A stretch of 64,000 nt of DNA from JAICIG01 sp035532215 (GTDB taxonomy: Bacteria > Planctomycetota > Planctomycetia > Pirellulales > JAICIG01). The DNA is taken from assembly GCA_035532215.1 (NCBI GenBank), contig DATKRK010000163.1, positions 1 through 64,000 of the forward strand, given 5' to 3'. This document shows positions 19,192 to 29,611 of this stretch, one piece after another (the first letter of the stretch is position 1; each line of letters begins with the position of its first letter). A model generated the notes under the pieces. The model was not told the DNA's origin and ran no database searches. It saw only the letters and a program-made list of their open reading frames with translations. A program made the translations under genes and the position numbers.

Positions 19192-19571
19192 CGTCGTTGC
19201 TCCTTCAAGATTTCTTCCAGCACGGCGCGTTCTTGGGCGGAAAGCTTCTTTTCGCCCATCAACCGCACGAGCAATTGCTCGCGCGACCCTTGGAACACGC
19301 GATCGACGAGATCGCTGAGCAGCCGGCCGGAGACCTCCTCGTAGCTTTTCGCTGGGCGGAAGCGAAACGGCCGCTCCTGGTTCGTCTGCTCGACAAAGCC
19401 CTTGTCGCAGAGGATCCGCACCAGCGTGGCGATCGTCGTATACGCTCGCTGGAGGCCCGCCTCGGCAAGCGCCTGCTGCACGTCGGCCACGGTCAATTCG
19501 CCCCGCTTCCAAAACACCTGCATGATCTCAAGCTCGCGCTCGGTCAGCTCTTTCGCGGGCGGTCGCGCCAT
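19188..19571 (-). CDS. blaI: BlaI/MecI family transcriptional repressor
   Basis: 127 residues with the winged-helix of BlaI/MecI: LTERELEIMQVFWKRGELTV, the recognition helix region RAYTTIATLVRILCDKGFVE, and a C-terminal dimerisation helix. Such repressors bind dyad operators as dimers and are released when the partner M56 peptidase cleaves them. The stop overlaps the start of the peptidase gene by four bases. A promoter can be read just upstream at 19619-19647. The target genes in this organism are not evident; the pair itself is the likely autoregulated target. Confidence 0.92.
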   Translation of the reverse strand: MARPPAKELTERELEIMQVFWKRGELTVADVQQALAEAGLQRAYTTIATLVRILCDKGFVEQTNQERPFRFRPAKSYEEVSGRLLSDLVDRVFQGSREQLLVRLMGEKKLSAQERAVLEEILKEQRR

Positions 19572-19618
19572 GGCGGAAATTCTCCGGGAGTTGATTTTGG
19601 TTAATTAGATTTGGTTTT

Positions 19619-19647
19619 ATAGTAGTAGATCGCAAGCGGATGGTCAA
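19619..19647 (-). promoter_or_regulatory. Sigma-70-type promoter of the BlaI/M56 operon
   Basis: On the minus strand TTGACC (19642-19647) is followed after 17 bases by TACTAT (19619-19624). It sits 48 bases upstream of the blaI ATG. The AT-rich stretch around the -10 box (CTACTACTATAAAACC) is where an autoregulatory operator would be expected, but no clean dyad is visible. Confidence 0.6.
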
Positions 19648-19699
19648 GCTTTTTTTTTCAAAGGAATAGAGCGTGAGGCGAGGCGGAGGCGATTGGAGA

Positions 19700-19838
19700 C
19701 AGGCGAGCCGGAGGCGTTAGCCTCCGGTTTGCGATGCGGCTTCGTCGCGTCTATCTACCCGGAGGCTGACGCCTCCGGCTCGCCACGAACGTTCGCCTCC
19801 GGCTCGCCTATTTACGTTCGCCTCCGGCTCGCCATTGA
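19700..19838. repeat. Cluster of CCGGAGGC palindromes
   Basis: One direct copy (19701-19730, with GTTA in the centre), one inverted full copy (19757-19785) and two inverted half copies (19792-19809, 19819-19837) of the palindrome also seen at 16.1-16.3 kb and inside the coding sequence at 31.7 kb. They fill the space between the blaI promoter and the end of the next gene. Confidence 0.8.
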
Positions 19839-19847
19839 GGTTGCGCC

Positions 19848-20582
19848 TTAGCGTTTCTTGCTCTGGGCGTCGGGCGAGGCGGCGAGCGGCGCACTGGCTT
19901 CGTGCGAGGATGGATTGGAAGCGCTCGTCGTGCGGCCGGCAAGATAGATTTCGCCGTCTCGCAACTCGATGGTTTCGATTTGGCGGAGCTGGTTCCGCTC
20001 GTCGCGTGGCGGTTGCAGGCGAATCACGGCCACCGGATCGCCTTCGGCTTGCAGCCAGTGCAGTTGCATTCCCGCCTTGTCGGCCGCGTTGGAGATTCCC
20101 TTGAGCAGGCCGCCGAGGGGCGCCGGCAGCGAACCGGCGCGAGCGCGAAGAATGCGAATCGACAACACGTTGGGCTCTTGCACATAGGCTTCGCCTTCGA
20201 GCGAGAGCACCGTTTCCACCGGACCGTCGAGATAGCGGCAGGCGATGGCGATGCGGTCGGGCCCGATCGCCACGCGCGGGTCGGCCACGCCCTGCGGAAA
20301 GAGTTCGGGAAAGTTCTTCGCCACGTCGACCGCCAGCCAGCCGTTGATTTGGTCGGCGGTGAACAAAGCGCGCCAACTTCCCTCTTTGCGCACGCAACTG
20401 GCCAGCGCGGCGGCGTTTTCCAGAAGTTCGTCGCTCTGCCGCTCGCGGATTTCGGGCGCGGCCTGCAGCGCCTGTTGATAAAAGCGGGGAACGCGCCGCG
20501 CAGCAACGTAGGTTCCGCCGAGTACGAGTAAGGCGAGCGCCGCGAAGCTGCCCGTCAGCGCAGCGGCGAAGCGTAAGTTCAT
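19848..20582 (-). CDS. Membrane-anchored hypothetical protein
   Basis: 244 residues with an N-terminal transmembrane anchor (ALTGSFAALALLVLGGTYVAA) and an extracytoplasmic domain. Notable phrases are SWRALFTADQINGWLAVDVA and NFPELFPQGVADPRVAIGPD, followed by alternating strand patterns resembling lipid-binding AsmA/YceB-like folds. No enzyme motif is seen and the family is not recognised with certainty. The C-terminal tail is rich in Ser and Ala. It shares direction with tyrS but lies 238 bp from it. Confidence 0.7.
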   Translation of the reverse strand: MNLRFAAALTGSFAALALLVLGGTYVAARRVPRFYQQALQAAPEIRERQSDELLENAAALASCVRKEGSWRALFTADQINGWLAVDVAKNFPELFPQGVADPRVAIGPDRIAIACRYLDGPVETVLSLEGEAYVQEPNVLSIRILRARAGSLPAPLGGLLKGISNAADKAGMQLHWLQAEGDPVAVIRLQPPRDERNQLRQIETIELRDGEIYLAGRTTSASNPSSHEASAPLAASPDAQSKKR

Positions 20583-20820
20583 GCGGGCCTCCGAGGCGAT
20601 CTCGATCAGAATGAAACAGTCGTGCTAGACATGCCGGCCGTCGTGCGACCGAGGTTCGCGTATCCCGCTTCGCCCGGGCGAAAGGCGGAGTTCATGCGAG
20701 CCTCGGGGCTCGCGAACGGGCGCAGAATACTAAAGGCCCGTCGAGGCCGAGTCAATGCGAATTTGGCCGCGACGCGGCGCCTCTTCAGAGCGGTAATTTC
20801 AATGACGGCAATGAGTTGCG

Positions 20821-22116
<1,296 letters not shown>

Positions 22117-22130
22117 GGAACCTCTTGAGA

Positions 22131-22165
22131 TTTTCGATTTTGGATTTGCGATTTTGGATTTGCGA
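22131..22165. repeat. Short AT-rich tandem repeat between ispD and tyrS
   Basis: GATTTTGGATTTGC is repeated twice in tandem, followed by a Cys/Gly-codon-like stretch with GACGCCTGACGCCTGA. It is non-coding and immediately upstream of the tyrS ribosome site. Confidence 0.5.
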
Positions 22166-22198
22166 GCGCCCGACGCCTGACGCCTGATTCCCGACGCC

Positions 22199-22939
22199 TC
22201 ATCTCCACATGTCGTCATCGGCGAACGGATGGGCCGGACCTTGGAACTTCGGTTTGGGCATGGCCTTGAGCGCCTGTTCTGCCAACCGCAAGTCTTCCTG
22301 CGTGGTGATTTTTAAATTGATCGGCGAGCCTTGGACGACGGTCACTGTCTCGCCGATGCGCTCGACGAGTTGGGCGTCGTCGGTGGCGATGAAATCGCCG
22401 CGCTTGGCGTAGGCTTCGAGCAACAGCTTGCGGCGGAAGACTTGCGGCGTCTGAGCTTCCCAAAGTCCTTCACGAGAGACCGTTTCGGTGATCGCGTGGT
22501 TCGCGCCGACCCGCTTGAGGGTACCCGGCACCGGCACGGCCAGGATCGCGGCTCCGCCTTTCTGAGCGGCCTCGAACACCTTGGTGATCCATTCGTCGGC
22601 CAGGCAAGGCCGCGCGGCGTCGTGGACGGCGACGAAATCGACGTCGGGCTTCACGCGGGCCAGGGCCCGCTCGATCGAATCGGCCCGCTCTTTGCCCCCT
22701 TCGACGACGTCGATGCCGAGGATCGCCACGTTGGGGGCGAACTTGAAGTTGAAATCCTCGCGATCTTCGGGCGAAATCACCAGGATCAGTTGCTTGACTT
22801 CCGGGCGGTTCAAGAACCGCTCGGCCGAGTGCAGCCAGACGGCGCGGCCGGCCAACGGGGCGAACGGCTTTTTGTAGTGCTTGTCCTTGAACCGGCTGCT
22901 AGCGCCGGCGGCCGGCATGATCACGGCGAAATGGGCCAC
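22199..22939 (-). CDS. ispD: 2-C-methyl-D-erythritol 4-phosphate cytidylyltransferase
   Basis: IspD activates methylerythritol phosphate with CTP in the MEP pathway of isoprenoid synthesis. The nucleotide-binding signature is FAVIMPAAGASSRFKDKHYK near the start. VAVHDAARPCL near residue 99 holds the conserved Asp region, and the late QTPQVFRR and IATDDAQLVE are also family features. GTG at 22939 is chosen since the family motif begins a few residues after it; upstream reading to 23017 lacks similarity. The C-terminus PKFQGPAHPFADDDMWR is an unusual extension of about 20 residues. Confidence 0.93.
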   Translation of the reverse strand: MAHFAVIMPAAGASSRFKDKHYKKPFAPLAGRAVWLHSAERFLNRPEVKQLILVISPEDREDFNFKFAPNVAILGIDVVEGGKERADSIERALARVKPDVDFVAVHDAARPCLADEWITKVFEAAQKGGAAILAVPVPGTLKRVGANHAITETVSREGLWEAQTPQVFRRKLLLEAYAKRGDFIATDDAQLVERIGETVTVVQGSPINLKITTQEDLRLAEQALKAMPKPKFQGPAHPFADDDMWR

Positions 22940-23095
22940 GGCGGAACCTTTTCGTTGGCGAACGCGAGTGCGACGACGCTTCAGCGTCAATTGTGAGATC
23001 TTGCGGCCGGTCGTCAAGCGAGATGAGGCGGCGTCCGGCAGTCAACGGGCGCCGCGACGGCAGCACTCGCGGGCGATTCATGACTTCAGCGCAGG

Positions 23096-24850
23096 TCACG
23101 GCTTCAGTTTGTCGTTGACGCGACGGAACCCAGCTTGCTCGCGATGGTACTCGGCGGCGATTCCGAGCTTGTTCCAAAAACCGCCGTCGGGCGCCAGCAG
23201 GGTTTCTTTGCTTAAGGCTTCGCCCTGCATCTCAGTCCGGGAGACCGCCAACTTTTTGGCGGCTTTTCCGGAGCGGCGATAGAGCGTCAGCACGAAATAG
23301 ACGTTCGGACCGAAATCTGAATAGGGCAGCAGCGGATCGAGGTTCGTTTCGGACTCCGGCTCCATAACGCTCCCAAATGGGATTACCTCCGTGAGCCGGC
23401 GATCTGGAAGTTCGCTCGAACCATCCAGCCGCCAGCGAAGCTCGTAGGCCACAAGATAGTCGGGGCCAATCTTGCAGATTCGCTGAACGAATGTTTCCTG
23501 ATCCGGCAGGGCAAACGTAATTTCGTCGCTGGCGGGATTGACGTAAACCTCGTATGGCGAGACGCCGGTCCAGGCCCAATGGCCAGCCAGGGGGTGAGGC
23601 CGCTCGTCGGGCGGCCATTCGTCGCCGGCCAGCTTGCGGCATTCGGCGTAAAGATCGGTCAACGCGACTTGCAATTCGACGCCGTTTCGGAATGCCAGTT
23701 CCGCTTCGGCCGGCGCCGTCAGCAGGCCGCCGACAAGCGACGGTTCTCCCTGCAACCCGAAAACGCCGAACGTATCGACCAATGCGGCAACGCGATCTTG
23801 CGTCAATCGGCCTTCGAGTTTCGAGGAAAACGCTTGCTGCAAGAAGGCCCACCTGCGCAACGTCGTGAGATCACCCCTGCGCAAGGCTTCCTCGCCGAGT
23901 TCTTGCCAGGCTTTGTCCTCGGCCTCGGCGATGGCCAACGCGGCCAGATGCGGCAATTGCGTTTGCAAGGCGCCGATCAGGTCCCGGTCGTTGAATTGCC
24001 GCATAAGATCGGCCGGCGCCGGGCGTTTGTCGGCTAGCGCTTGTTGCGCGTCTTCGGGCATGGCGCGGACGTATTGCAACAACTTTTCGAGTCGTGCGCC
24101 GTCAAGCTGGCCGAGCAGATTCATCGCGCGGTCGTGTTCTTCGCCGTCGACCAGCGGCAAGGACTGCTTGAGCTTTTCGCTGGCGAGATCGACATCGAGC
24201 GCCGCCACCGCCTCGCGAATTTGCGATTGCAACCGCTCGATGCGCTGCTTGCGTTCCTTCGCCGCCTGCTCGTCGCCCACGTCGTCGGCCGGCGGCGCCG
24301 GGTTCGCGTCGGCTGGGGGCTGTTCGCGGTCGCGAAGACGATGCTGCAAATCGTCGAGTTCCTGCCGCAACCGCTTGGTTTCGTTCTCTAGCTCGCCGAC
24401 CGATGGGCTCTGCGGCGCGGCGTTGGCCGGCGGGGGCGCGGCGGCGATTCGGCGCTGGGCGTTGAAATGTCTCGCTAGCAGCCAGGCGCCGATGCAAGCG
24501 GCCGACAGCAGCACGGTGAAGCCCATGCCCGCGGCCAGCAAGACCACCGGCCGCGAGCGAAAGGGCCTTTGCCCGCTCGCGTTCGGAATACCTTCGATCG
24601 GATTGGCGCCGTTCGCCGTTCGGCCGTCCGGCGCGCTCGCCGGCGCAGCAGCAACAACAACCGCAGCAGCGCCGCCCTGCGCTATTCGAACCGCGTCGCA
24701 TTGCGACGCCGGCAGCCACGGGCCGTCTCGGCCGTTGCGGACCAAAGCGCCTTTGCCGGCCTGGTCGCTCTCGAGAAACCGCCGCAAGCCGGCGTCGGAA
24801 AGCGGCCCGAGTTCCTCGCCGCCGAGCTTGACGTACCATCGATTCGCCAT
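23096..24850 (-). CDS. GYF-like domain membrane protein, paralogue A
   Basis: 584 residues. The N-terminus RWYVKLGGEELGPLSDAGLR with LVRNGRDGPWLPA matches the GYF_2 domain that planctomycetes place at the cytoplasmic end of membrane proteins. A single transmembrane helix (VVLLAAGMGFTVLLSAACIG, about 102-125) follows. Then come a coiled coil (ENETKRLRQELDDLQHRLRD) and a large helical domain. The C-terminal segment WPPDERPHPLAGHWAW ... QRICKIGPDYLVAYELRW is shared with the adjacent paralogue and must be a common fold. Function unknown; GYF domains usually bind Pro-rich peptides. Confidence 0.75.
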   Translation of the reverse strand: MANRWYVKLGGEELGPLSDAGLRRFLESDQAGKGALVRNGRDGPWLPASQCDAVRIAQGGAAAVVVAAAPASAPDGRTANGANPIEGIPNASGQRPFRSRPVVLLAAGMGFTVLLSAACIGAWLLARHFNAQRRIAAAPPPANAAPQSPSVGELENETKRLRQELDDLQHRLRDREQPPADANPAPPADDVGDEQAAKERKQRIERLQSQIREAVAALDVDLASEKLKQSLPLVDGEEHDRAMNLLGQLDGARLEKLLQYVRAMPEDAQQALADKRPAPADLMRQFNDRDLIGALQTQLPHLAALAIAEAEDKAWQELGEEALRRGDLTTLRRWAFLQQAFSSKLEGRLTQDRVAALVDTFGVFGLQGEPSLVGGLLTAPAEAELAFRNGVELQVALTDLYAECRKLAGDEWPPDERPHPLAGHWAWTGVSPYEVYVNPASDEITFALPDQETFVQRICKIGPDYLVAYELRWRLDGSSELPDRRLTEVIPFGSVMEPESETNLDPLLPYSDFGPNVYFVLTLYRRSGKAAKKLAVSRTEMQGEALSKETLLAPDGGFWNKLGIAAEYHREQAGFRRVNDKLKP

Positions 24851-24892
24851 GAATTCGCCTCCTCTTGCTGGTCGTTTTCGCTTGCACCTCGG

Positions 24893-27109
24893 TTATTCTT
24901 TGACCCGCCGATAGACGGCACGGAACTCCCGATACTCCTTCGGATTGCCGATGATTTCCCAAAGTGCTTCGCCGCCGCTCTTTTCCGCCCAGTCCGCGGA
25001 ATGAATGCGGCGGCGAATTTGCAGCACGGTTCCGCCTTTGCTTTGCGAATAGCAAGTAAAGGCGATTGCTTCGTCGGGCCTTGCGTCGTCGGGTCCCGGA
25101 AATCGGTCGTCGCTGTCGTACTTCTCGGTGCGAAACGGATCCGTCGCCACGCGCTCGATTGGAACCTTGCGCTTTTCGTAAGCGACAAGATGGTCGGCGC
25201 CGATCTTGCAGATCCGCTGCTCGAACGTCGCCTCGGGCGAAGAGCGACGGAAGACGATTCGATCGCGCCGCGGATCGATTTCAATTTCCCAATTCTCTTT
25301 GCCTTTCCACCGCCCGGCCAAGGGATGCGGCCGGTCGTCGGGCGGCCAGGCGTCGCCGGCCGCCTTGCGGGCCTTTTCATAGATGTCTCGGTAGGTTTCA
25401 AGCTTGATTTTGCCCTGCACCAGCCCGAACAGGAATTCTCCGCGTTTGCTGCTATTCGCCTGCTCGACGTTGTGGTTCGACAACACTCCGTCGATCAGCG
25501 GCGACGGATCGTCGACGCGGCAGACGCCGTAGATGTCAATCAAGGGCAAAATCTCCGCGGTCGTAATCTCTCCGTCATCATTCGCGACATTCGCGGCGTA
25601 AAGCAAAAAGAGCGTCCGCAGTTTTACCAAGTCGGTCGACGTTCTCGCCTCTTTCAATTGCCCGAGCAAATCATTCACGCGGCGAAATCCATACGTTAGC
25701 GGCACGAGGCGAACAAAGCTCTTGCGCATGGCCTCGGCGATCAACGGGTCGGTCGCGCGATCAGGCCAATCCGAGGGCAACTGCTCGACGCCGATGAGCG
25801 ATTGCAGTCGGGCGTCCGGCATCTTATTGAGAGCCGCGAAGACGCTGCTCGGCAATGCGTTGACAAGCTCGGCTGCAAATTCTCCAATCGGCGTCCCGGA
25901 ATCTTCGTACGTCATCAGGATCGCGGATTCCCATGCTTTCAAGACCGCCGATCTTAGCTCGAGTGGTTCGACGGCCTCCCTGGCCTCGGCCAGGAGCCTG
26001 GCCGCCTCCTTGCGCCGAACTTCGCGTCGCGCCTCGGCCGCTTGCTGCTTAGCCGCCAATTGATCGCCGTCAAGCGAGGCGACTTCCGCTTCGGCTTCGA
26101 GGAAACGTCGCGCGAATTCAAACTCGTATTGCGGCTCGAAATTGAACTCCAAGGTGCTCTCAAACTTCGCGGCGGATTGGCGAAACTTTTTCCGTGCGTC
26201 ATCCACAACCCGCTCGTTCGCGATCATTACGGCCAATGTCGTGCGGTCGGCTTCGAGCTTGACGGCGGACGGTTCGGCCATGGCCTCGGCGCCAGGTTCG
26301 TCGGCGGCGGGCTTGGCGCCAGGATCGTTGGTTGCGCTCGGATCGCTTGCTGCGGGCGGTTCATTCTTTTCCGCAGCTTGCGGCGCCGCGGGCGGAGTTT
26401 GCTCTTTGGGCGACGGCGTCTCGGGTGGCTGAGGCTGGCTTTCAAGCTTCTCTTTGGCCTCGGCCAGATCGCGCCTCAATTGCTCGGCCTGTTGTTGCAA
26501 GGCGGCAATCGCCGGATCGATCGCCGCAGGGCTAGCGATGGGCGCGGGTGCGGCGCCCGATGTCAAGCTGCGCAGCGCGAACCAGCCCGCGAAAAAAGAG
26601 ACCGCCAAAATCAGCACAGCGCCGGCGCCGGTTGCGACCAATATGATTGGAGAGCGATGCGGCGTAGCCGGCGGAGCGACGGCATGCGTCTCAAGCGCGG
26701 GCGTGGGGGTTTTGGCCGCGGCGTCGGGCGGCGCCTCGGGCAACGGCAAGTCGTCCGGCGCCGGCAATGGGTTTGCGGTGACGTCGCTTGCCGGTAACGT
26801 ATCGGCTGGCGGCGCGGCAGGCGGTCGAGCGAGGAGCGCAGCCGGGATCTTGGCCGCAGGCGCGGGCGGGCGCGGCGGCTGTTTGGCTTTGAGCGCCGCT
26901 TCAATCGCCGCTTGCCCCGGCCGTTGTCGCGAGGGCCGCGCCGCAAGCTCGCTCTCGACTTCACGCGCCGCGGTCCACTCGCCGCCGAGTCCATTGCGAA
27001 CCAGAGTGTCGCCCTCGATCCGGCCGCCCTGAATCATGCGCTCCAGGCCGGTGTCGGAAAGCGGGCCCAATTCTTCGCCGTCGAGCGCGACGTACCAACG
27101 GTTGCCCAT
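24893..27109 (-). CDS. GYF-like domain membrane protein, paralogue B
   Basis: 738 residues, lying 42 bp upstream of paralogue A on the same strand, so probably cotranscribed. RWYVALDGEELGPLSDTGLE opens the GYF_2 domain. A Pro/Ala-rich linker follows, then a transmembrane helix (IILVATGAGAVLILAVSFFAGW, about 154-176), another Pro/Glu-rich linker and a long helical domain with a coiled coil (AKQQAAEARREVRRKEAARL). The C-terminal domain WPPDDRPHPLAGRW ... FEQRICKIGADHLVAYEKRK matches paralogue A. The interior differs, so this is an old duplication with a diverged middle. Confidence 0.75.
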   Translation of the reverse strand: MGNRWYVALDGEELGPLSDTGLERMIQGGRIEGDTLVRNGLGGEWTAAREVESELAARPSRQRPGQAAIEAALKAKQPPRPPAPAAKIPAALLARPPAAPPADTLPASDVTANPLPAPDDLPLPEAPPDAAAKTPTPALETHAVAPPATPHRSPIILVATGAGAVLILAVSFFAGWFALRSLTSGAAPAPIASPAAIDPAIAALQQQAEQLRRDLAEAKEKLESQPQPPETPSPKEQTPPAAPQAAEKNEPPAASDPSATNDPGAKPAADEPGAEAMAEPSAVKLEADRTTLAVMIANERVVDDARKKFRQSAAKFESTLEFNFEPQYEFEFARRFLEAEAEVASLDGDQLAAKQQAAEARREVRRKEAARLLAEAREAVEPLELRSAVLKAWESAILMTYEDSGTPIGEFAAELVNALPSSVFAALNKMPDARLQSLIGVEQLPSDWPDRATDPLIAEAMRKSFVRLVPLTYGFRRVNDLLGQLKEARTSTDLVKLRTLFLLYAANVANDDGEITTAEILPLIDIYGVCRVDDPSPLIDGVLSNHNVEQANSSKRGEFLFGLVQGKIKLETYRDIYEKARKAAGDAWPPDDRPHPLAGRWKGKENWEIEIDPRRDRIVFRRSSPEATFEQRICKIGADHLVAYEKRKVPIERVATDPFRTEKYDSDDRFPGPDDARPDEAIAFTCYSQSKGGTVLQIRRRIHSADWAEKSGGEALWEIIGNPKEYREFRAVYRRVKE

Positions 27110-27388
27110 CCAGCGGTCCTTCCCCTTTGCTCGCTTCGCGATGTCGTTTCATGGCATTGGCTTCACGGCCGGCAACTAGTATACGCTTGTCACCTTTCGG
27201 GTTTCAACAAAAAAATCCACCTGCGGATTTTCTCGACGACAGTCGGCGTTTCAGAATCGATCGCCGCAATTCGCCGATCGAAAAAGTCGCGGGGAAAGCC
27301 GGCTGGAAACGGGCGTCGAACCGCCCCTGCCGCCAGCGAAAGCTAGCTGACGGCAGACGGTCAACACCCCCAGAAAAAAGCGACCTGC

Positions 27389-29365
27389 TCAATCGTTTTC
27401 GTAAGGCATCAGAATCTCGCCGGCCGACAGGCCCGCGATCGACTTGAAGCCGCCGGCCGCGATTTGCTCGCCGAGCTTCGAGACTTTGCGAAAGTACGTG
27501 TCGGACGGGCGGCGGAACGCGAGTTGCCGCGTCAGATCCTGGCAAATCAGGTCGGCGGCCGACTGCACCACTGCGTCCTGCTGCCGCGCGGCGTAGAGGC
27601 TGGTGCAAAGCATGATGATCGCGTCCTGCACGCGGCGCGAGATCTCGGCCATCCGGCATTGGCGGTCGGCCAGGGCCAACTGGTGCTTGCGCATCGTGCC
27701 GCTGACTTCCAGCGGCGCATGCACCAGCCAATCGGCGGCGAACTCGGCGTGCGCCCGCAGCGCCGCTGGCATGTTGGGTAAGTGCGGCTTGGCCGCCACG
27801 TGCAGCCGCTGGCCCATGTACCACTTCGTGTATTCCCATAGCGGGCCTTTGAGCGCCAGGGCGTGGGCCGGGTTGAGCAGATTCGGCTTCTTGATGCCGG
27901 CGGCGGCGAGCGCCTTGCCGATCGGTTCGAAGAACTGCGAGCCGTGGTGCTTGACCAGCGACTTGAAGAACGCCATGCCGAGCATCTCGCCTTCGCCCTC
28001 GTAGATGCACGGCGCCAGAAACTCGTGCACGTTGTCGCCGAACAAGTGGCCGTGCAAGAACGAGCGGCCGCCGTGGGTCTTCATCATCAGTTCGACGGCC
28101 GCTTCCTTCTGCGCCTCGCTGCCAAAAATCTTGGCCACGATGCACTCCATCTCGCCGCGGTAGCCCTGATCGATCAGCCCCGAGCACCAGGCGACCAGCG
28201 CGTCGGCCGCGACGATCAACCCGGCCATGCGGCCGAGGCGGCGGCGAACGAGTTCGCGCGTGTCGATCGAGGCGCCGTACGTTTTGCGAAAATGGGCCCA
28301 CGGCAGCATACTCGCCAGCATCAACCGCATGCTGCCCGCCGCCGTGGCGCACAGTGCGATGCGTCCCAGGTTCAGCCCGTGATAAGCGATCGTCAGACCG
28401 TCGCCGCGCGACGGTTTCAGCAGATTAGCCGCCGGCACGCGGAAATCCTTGAAGATCATCCCCTGATTCCAGGTATGCTTCAGGGCGTACAGGCCGTATC
28501 GCTTGAAATAAAAGTTTTCATTTTCTTCCTTGGGCAGATCGACGACCAACACGGCCGGCCGTTTGTCGATCAGGCAGACCAGCCCGACCGTGCGGCCGGG
28601 GATCACGTTGGTGATGAACAGCTTCTCGCCGTTCACCACATAATCATCGCCGTCGAGCACGGCTTGCGTTCGCAATGCGGTCAAATCGCTGCCGGCATTC
28701 GGCTCGGTCAACGCAAAGCCCGAGAGGCTTTCGCCGCTGGCCAGCCGCGGCAGGAACCGCGACTTCTGTTCGGCGTTGCCGAAGGTGCGCACCGGGTCGA
28801 CCGCGCCGATGCAGCCGTGGACCGACGCCATGCCGGCGATCGTCGGATCGAGCGTCGCCATCCGCGTCAGAAACGGCCCGAAGGCGGCAAACGGGGCGCC
28901 GGCGCCGCCATACTCGCGATCGACCAGCAAGCCCCAATAGCCGGCGCCGGCCAGTTCTTCAAGCACCGGCTGCGACACCTTGCGATGTTCGTCGAGGATC
29001 GTGCCGGCCTCGCGATGCCGGCGCACGACGGCCAGCGAATCGTCCATCACCTTGGTCACGTGCGGCGGGGCGGTCGACTCGGAGCTGGCGAACAGTTCGA
29101 TCGGAACTTGGCCATCCCACACGGCCCGGTGGGCCGGGCTGGCAGTGGTTTGATATTGCGGGGCGAAGAGGGCCTCGACCTGGTCGTCGGCCTTGTCGAT
29201 CGCCCCCGTGCGGCGGGCTTCTTCTTCGCTCTTGCCGCCCAGCTTGAGCGCCGTTTCCGCAAACGATTGCCCTTCGCCATCAGGCGAATGGCCGTCGCCC
29301 CTGTCGGCGCCGGGTGCTACTTCGCCGGTCTGGGACGGTTTAACTTGCGGTTCGTCGGTGCTCAT
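27389..29365 (-). CDS. Acyl-CoA dehydrogenase family protein
   Basis: 658 residues, longer than the usual 380-400, like the FadE or very-long-chain type. After an acidic N-terminal extension of about 70 residues the fold reads GYWGLLVDREYGGAGAPF, FALTEPNAGSDLTALRTQA (substrate and FAD binding, about 225-243) and GEKLFITNV. The C-terminal catalytic region has GGRSFLHGHLFGDNVHEFL and IYEGEGEMLG, whose first Glu is at the catalytic base position. A further helical region of about 180 residues follows. It oxidises acyl-CoA to enoyl-CoA with FAD. ATG 29365 is preceded by AGAGG. No electron-transfer partner lies nearby. Confidence 0.9.
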   Translation of the reverse strand: MSTDEPQVKPSQTGEVAPGADRGDGHSPDGEGQSFAETALKLGGKSEEEARRTGAIDKADDQVEALFAPQYQTTASPAHRAVWDGQVPIELFASSESTAPPHVTKVMDDSLAVVRRHREAGTILDEHRKVSQPVLEELAGAGYWGLLVDREYGGAGAPFAAFGPFLTRMATLDPTIAGMASVHGCIGAVDPVRTFGNAEQKSRFLPRLASGESLSGFALTEPNAGSDLTALRTQAVLDGDDYVVNGEKLFITNVIPGRTVGLVCLIDKRPAVLVVDLPKEENENFYFKRYGLYALKHTWNQGMIFKDFRVPAANLLKPSRGDGLTIAYHGLNLGRIALCATAAGSMRLMLASMLPWAHFRKTYGASIDTRELVRRRLGRMAGLIVAADALVAWCSGLIDQGYRGEMECIVAKIFGSEAQKEAAVELMMKTHGGRSFLHGHLFGDNVHEFLAPCIYEGEGEMLGMAFFKSLVKHHGSQFFEPIGKALAAAGIKKPNLLNPAHALALKGPLWEYTKWYMGQRLHVAAKPHLPNMPAALRAHAEFAADWLVHAPLEVSGTMRKHQLALADRQCRMAEISRRVQDAIIMLCTSLYAARQQDAVVQSAADLICQDLTRQLAFRRPSDTYFRKVSKLGEQIAAGGFKSIAGLSAGEILMPYEND

Positions 29366-29513
29366 GGTTAGCCTCTTTGCGGGAACGGTACGGAGAATCC
29401 TTCAATCGCGCATTTAATTCTACTACGCTGGGCGAGGGGGATTTGCTCGCCTGGCAAGTCGTTTCAAGTTGCCGTGTTGTAGCCCATTGGGCATCTTTAA
29501 ATCCATTGGGGGG

Positions 29514-29573
29514 CCAGTGTCGCTTTTCGCTCCGCGAAAAGTTTTTTTTTCGCGGAGCGAAAAGCGACACTGG
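29514..29573. repeat. REP palindrome, copy 1, upstream of the RAYT gene
   Basis: A perfect inverted repeat with 27-base arms (29514-29540 and 29547-29573) around a 6-nt loop. The core is TCGCTTTTCGCTCCGCGAAA and the outer end CCAGTG. It lies 39 bp before the transposase ATG. Confidence 0.92.
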
Positions 29574-29611
29574 CAAACATCCCCAGAAAATGCGAGCGAG
29601 GGGCCTTCGCC

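Noticed and set aside
19700..19838. CRISPR-like cluster of short repeats
   Set aside because: The units are inverted and direct copies of one palindrome, without regular spacers; no cas genes are near.
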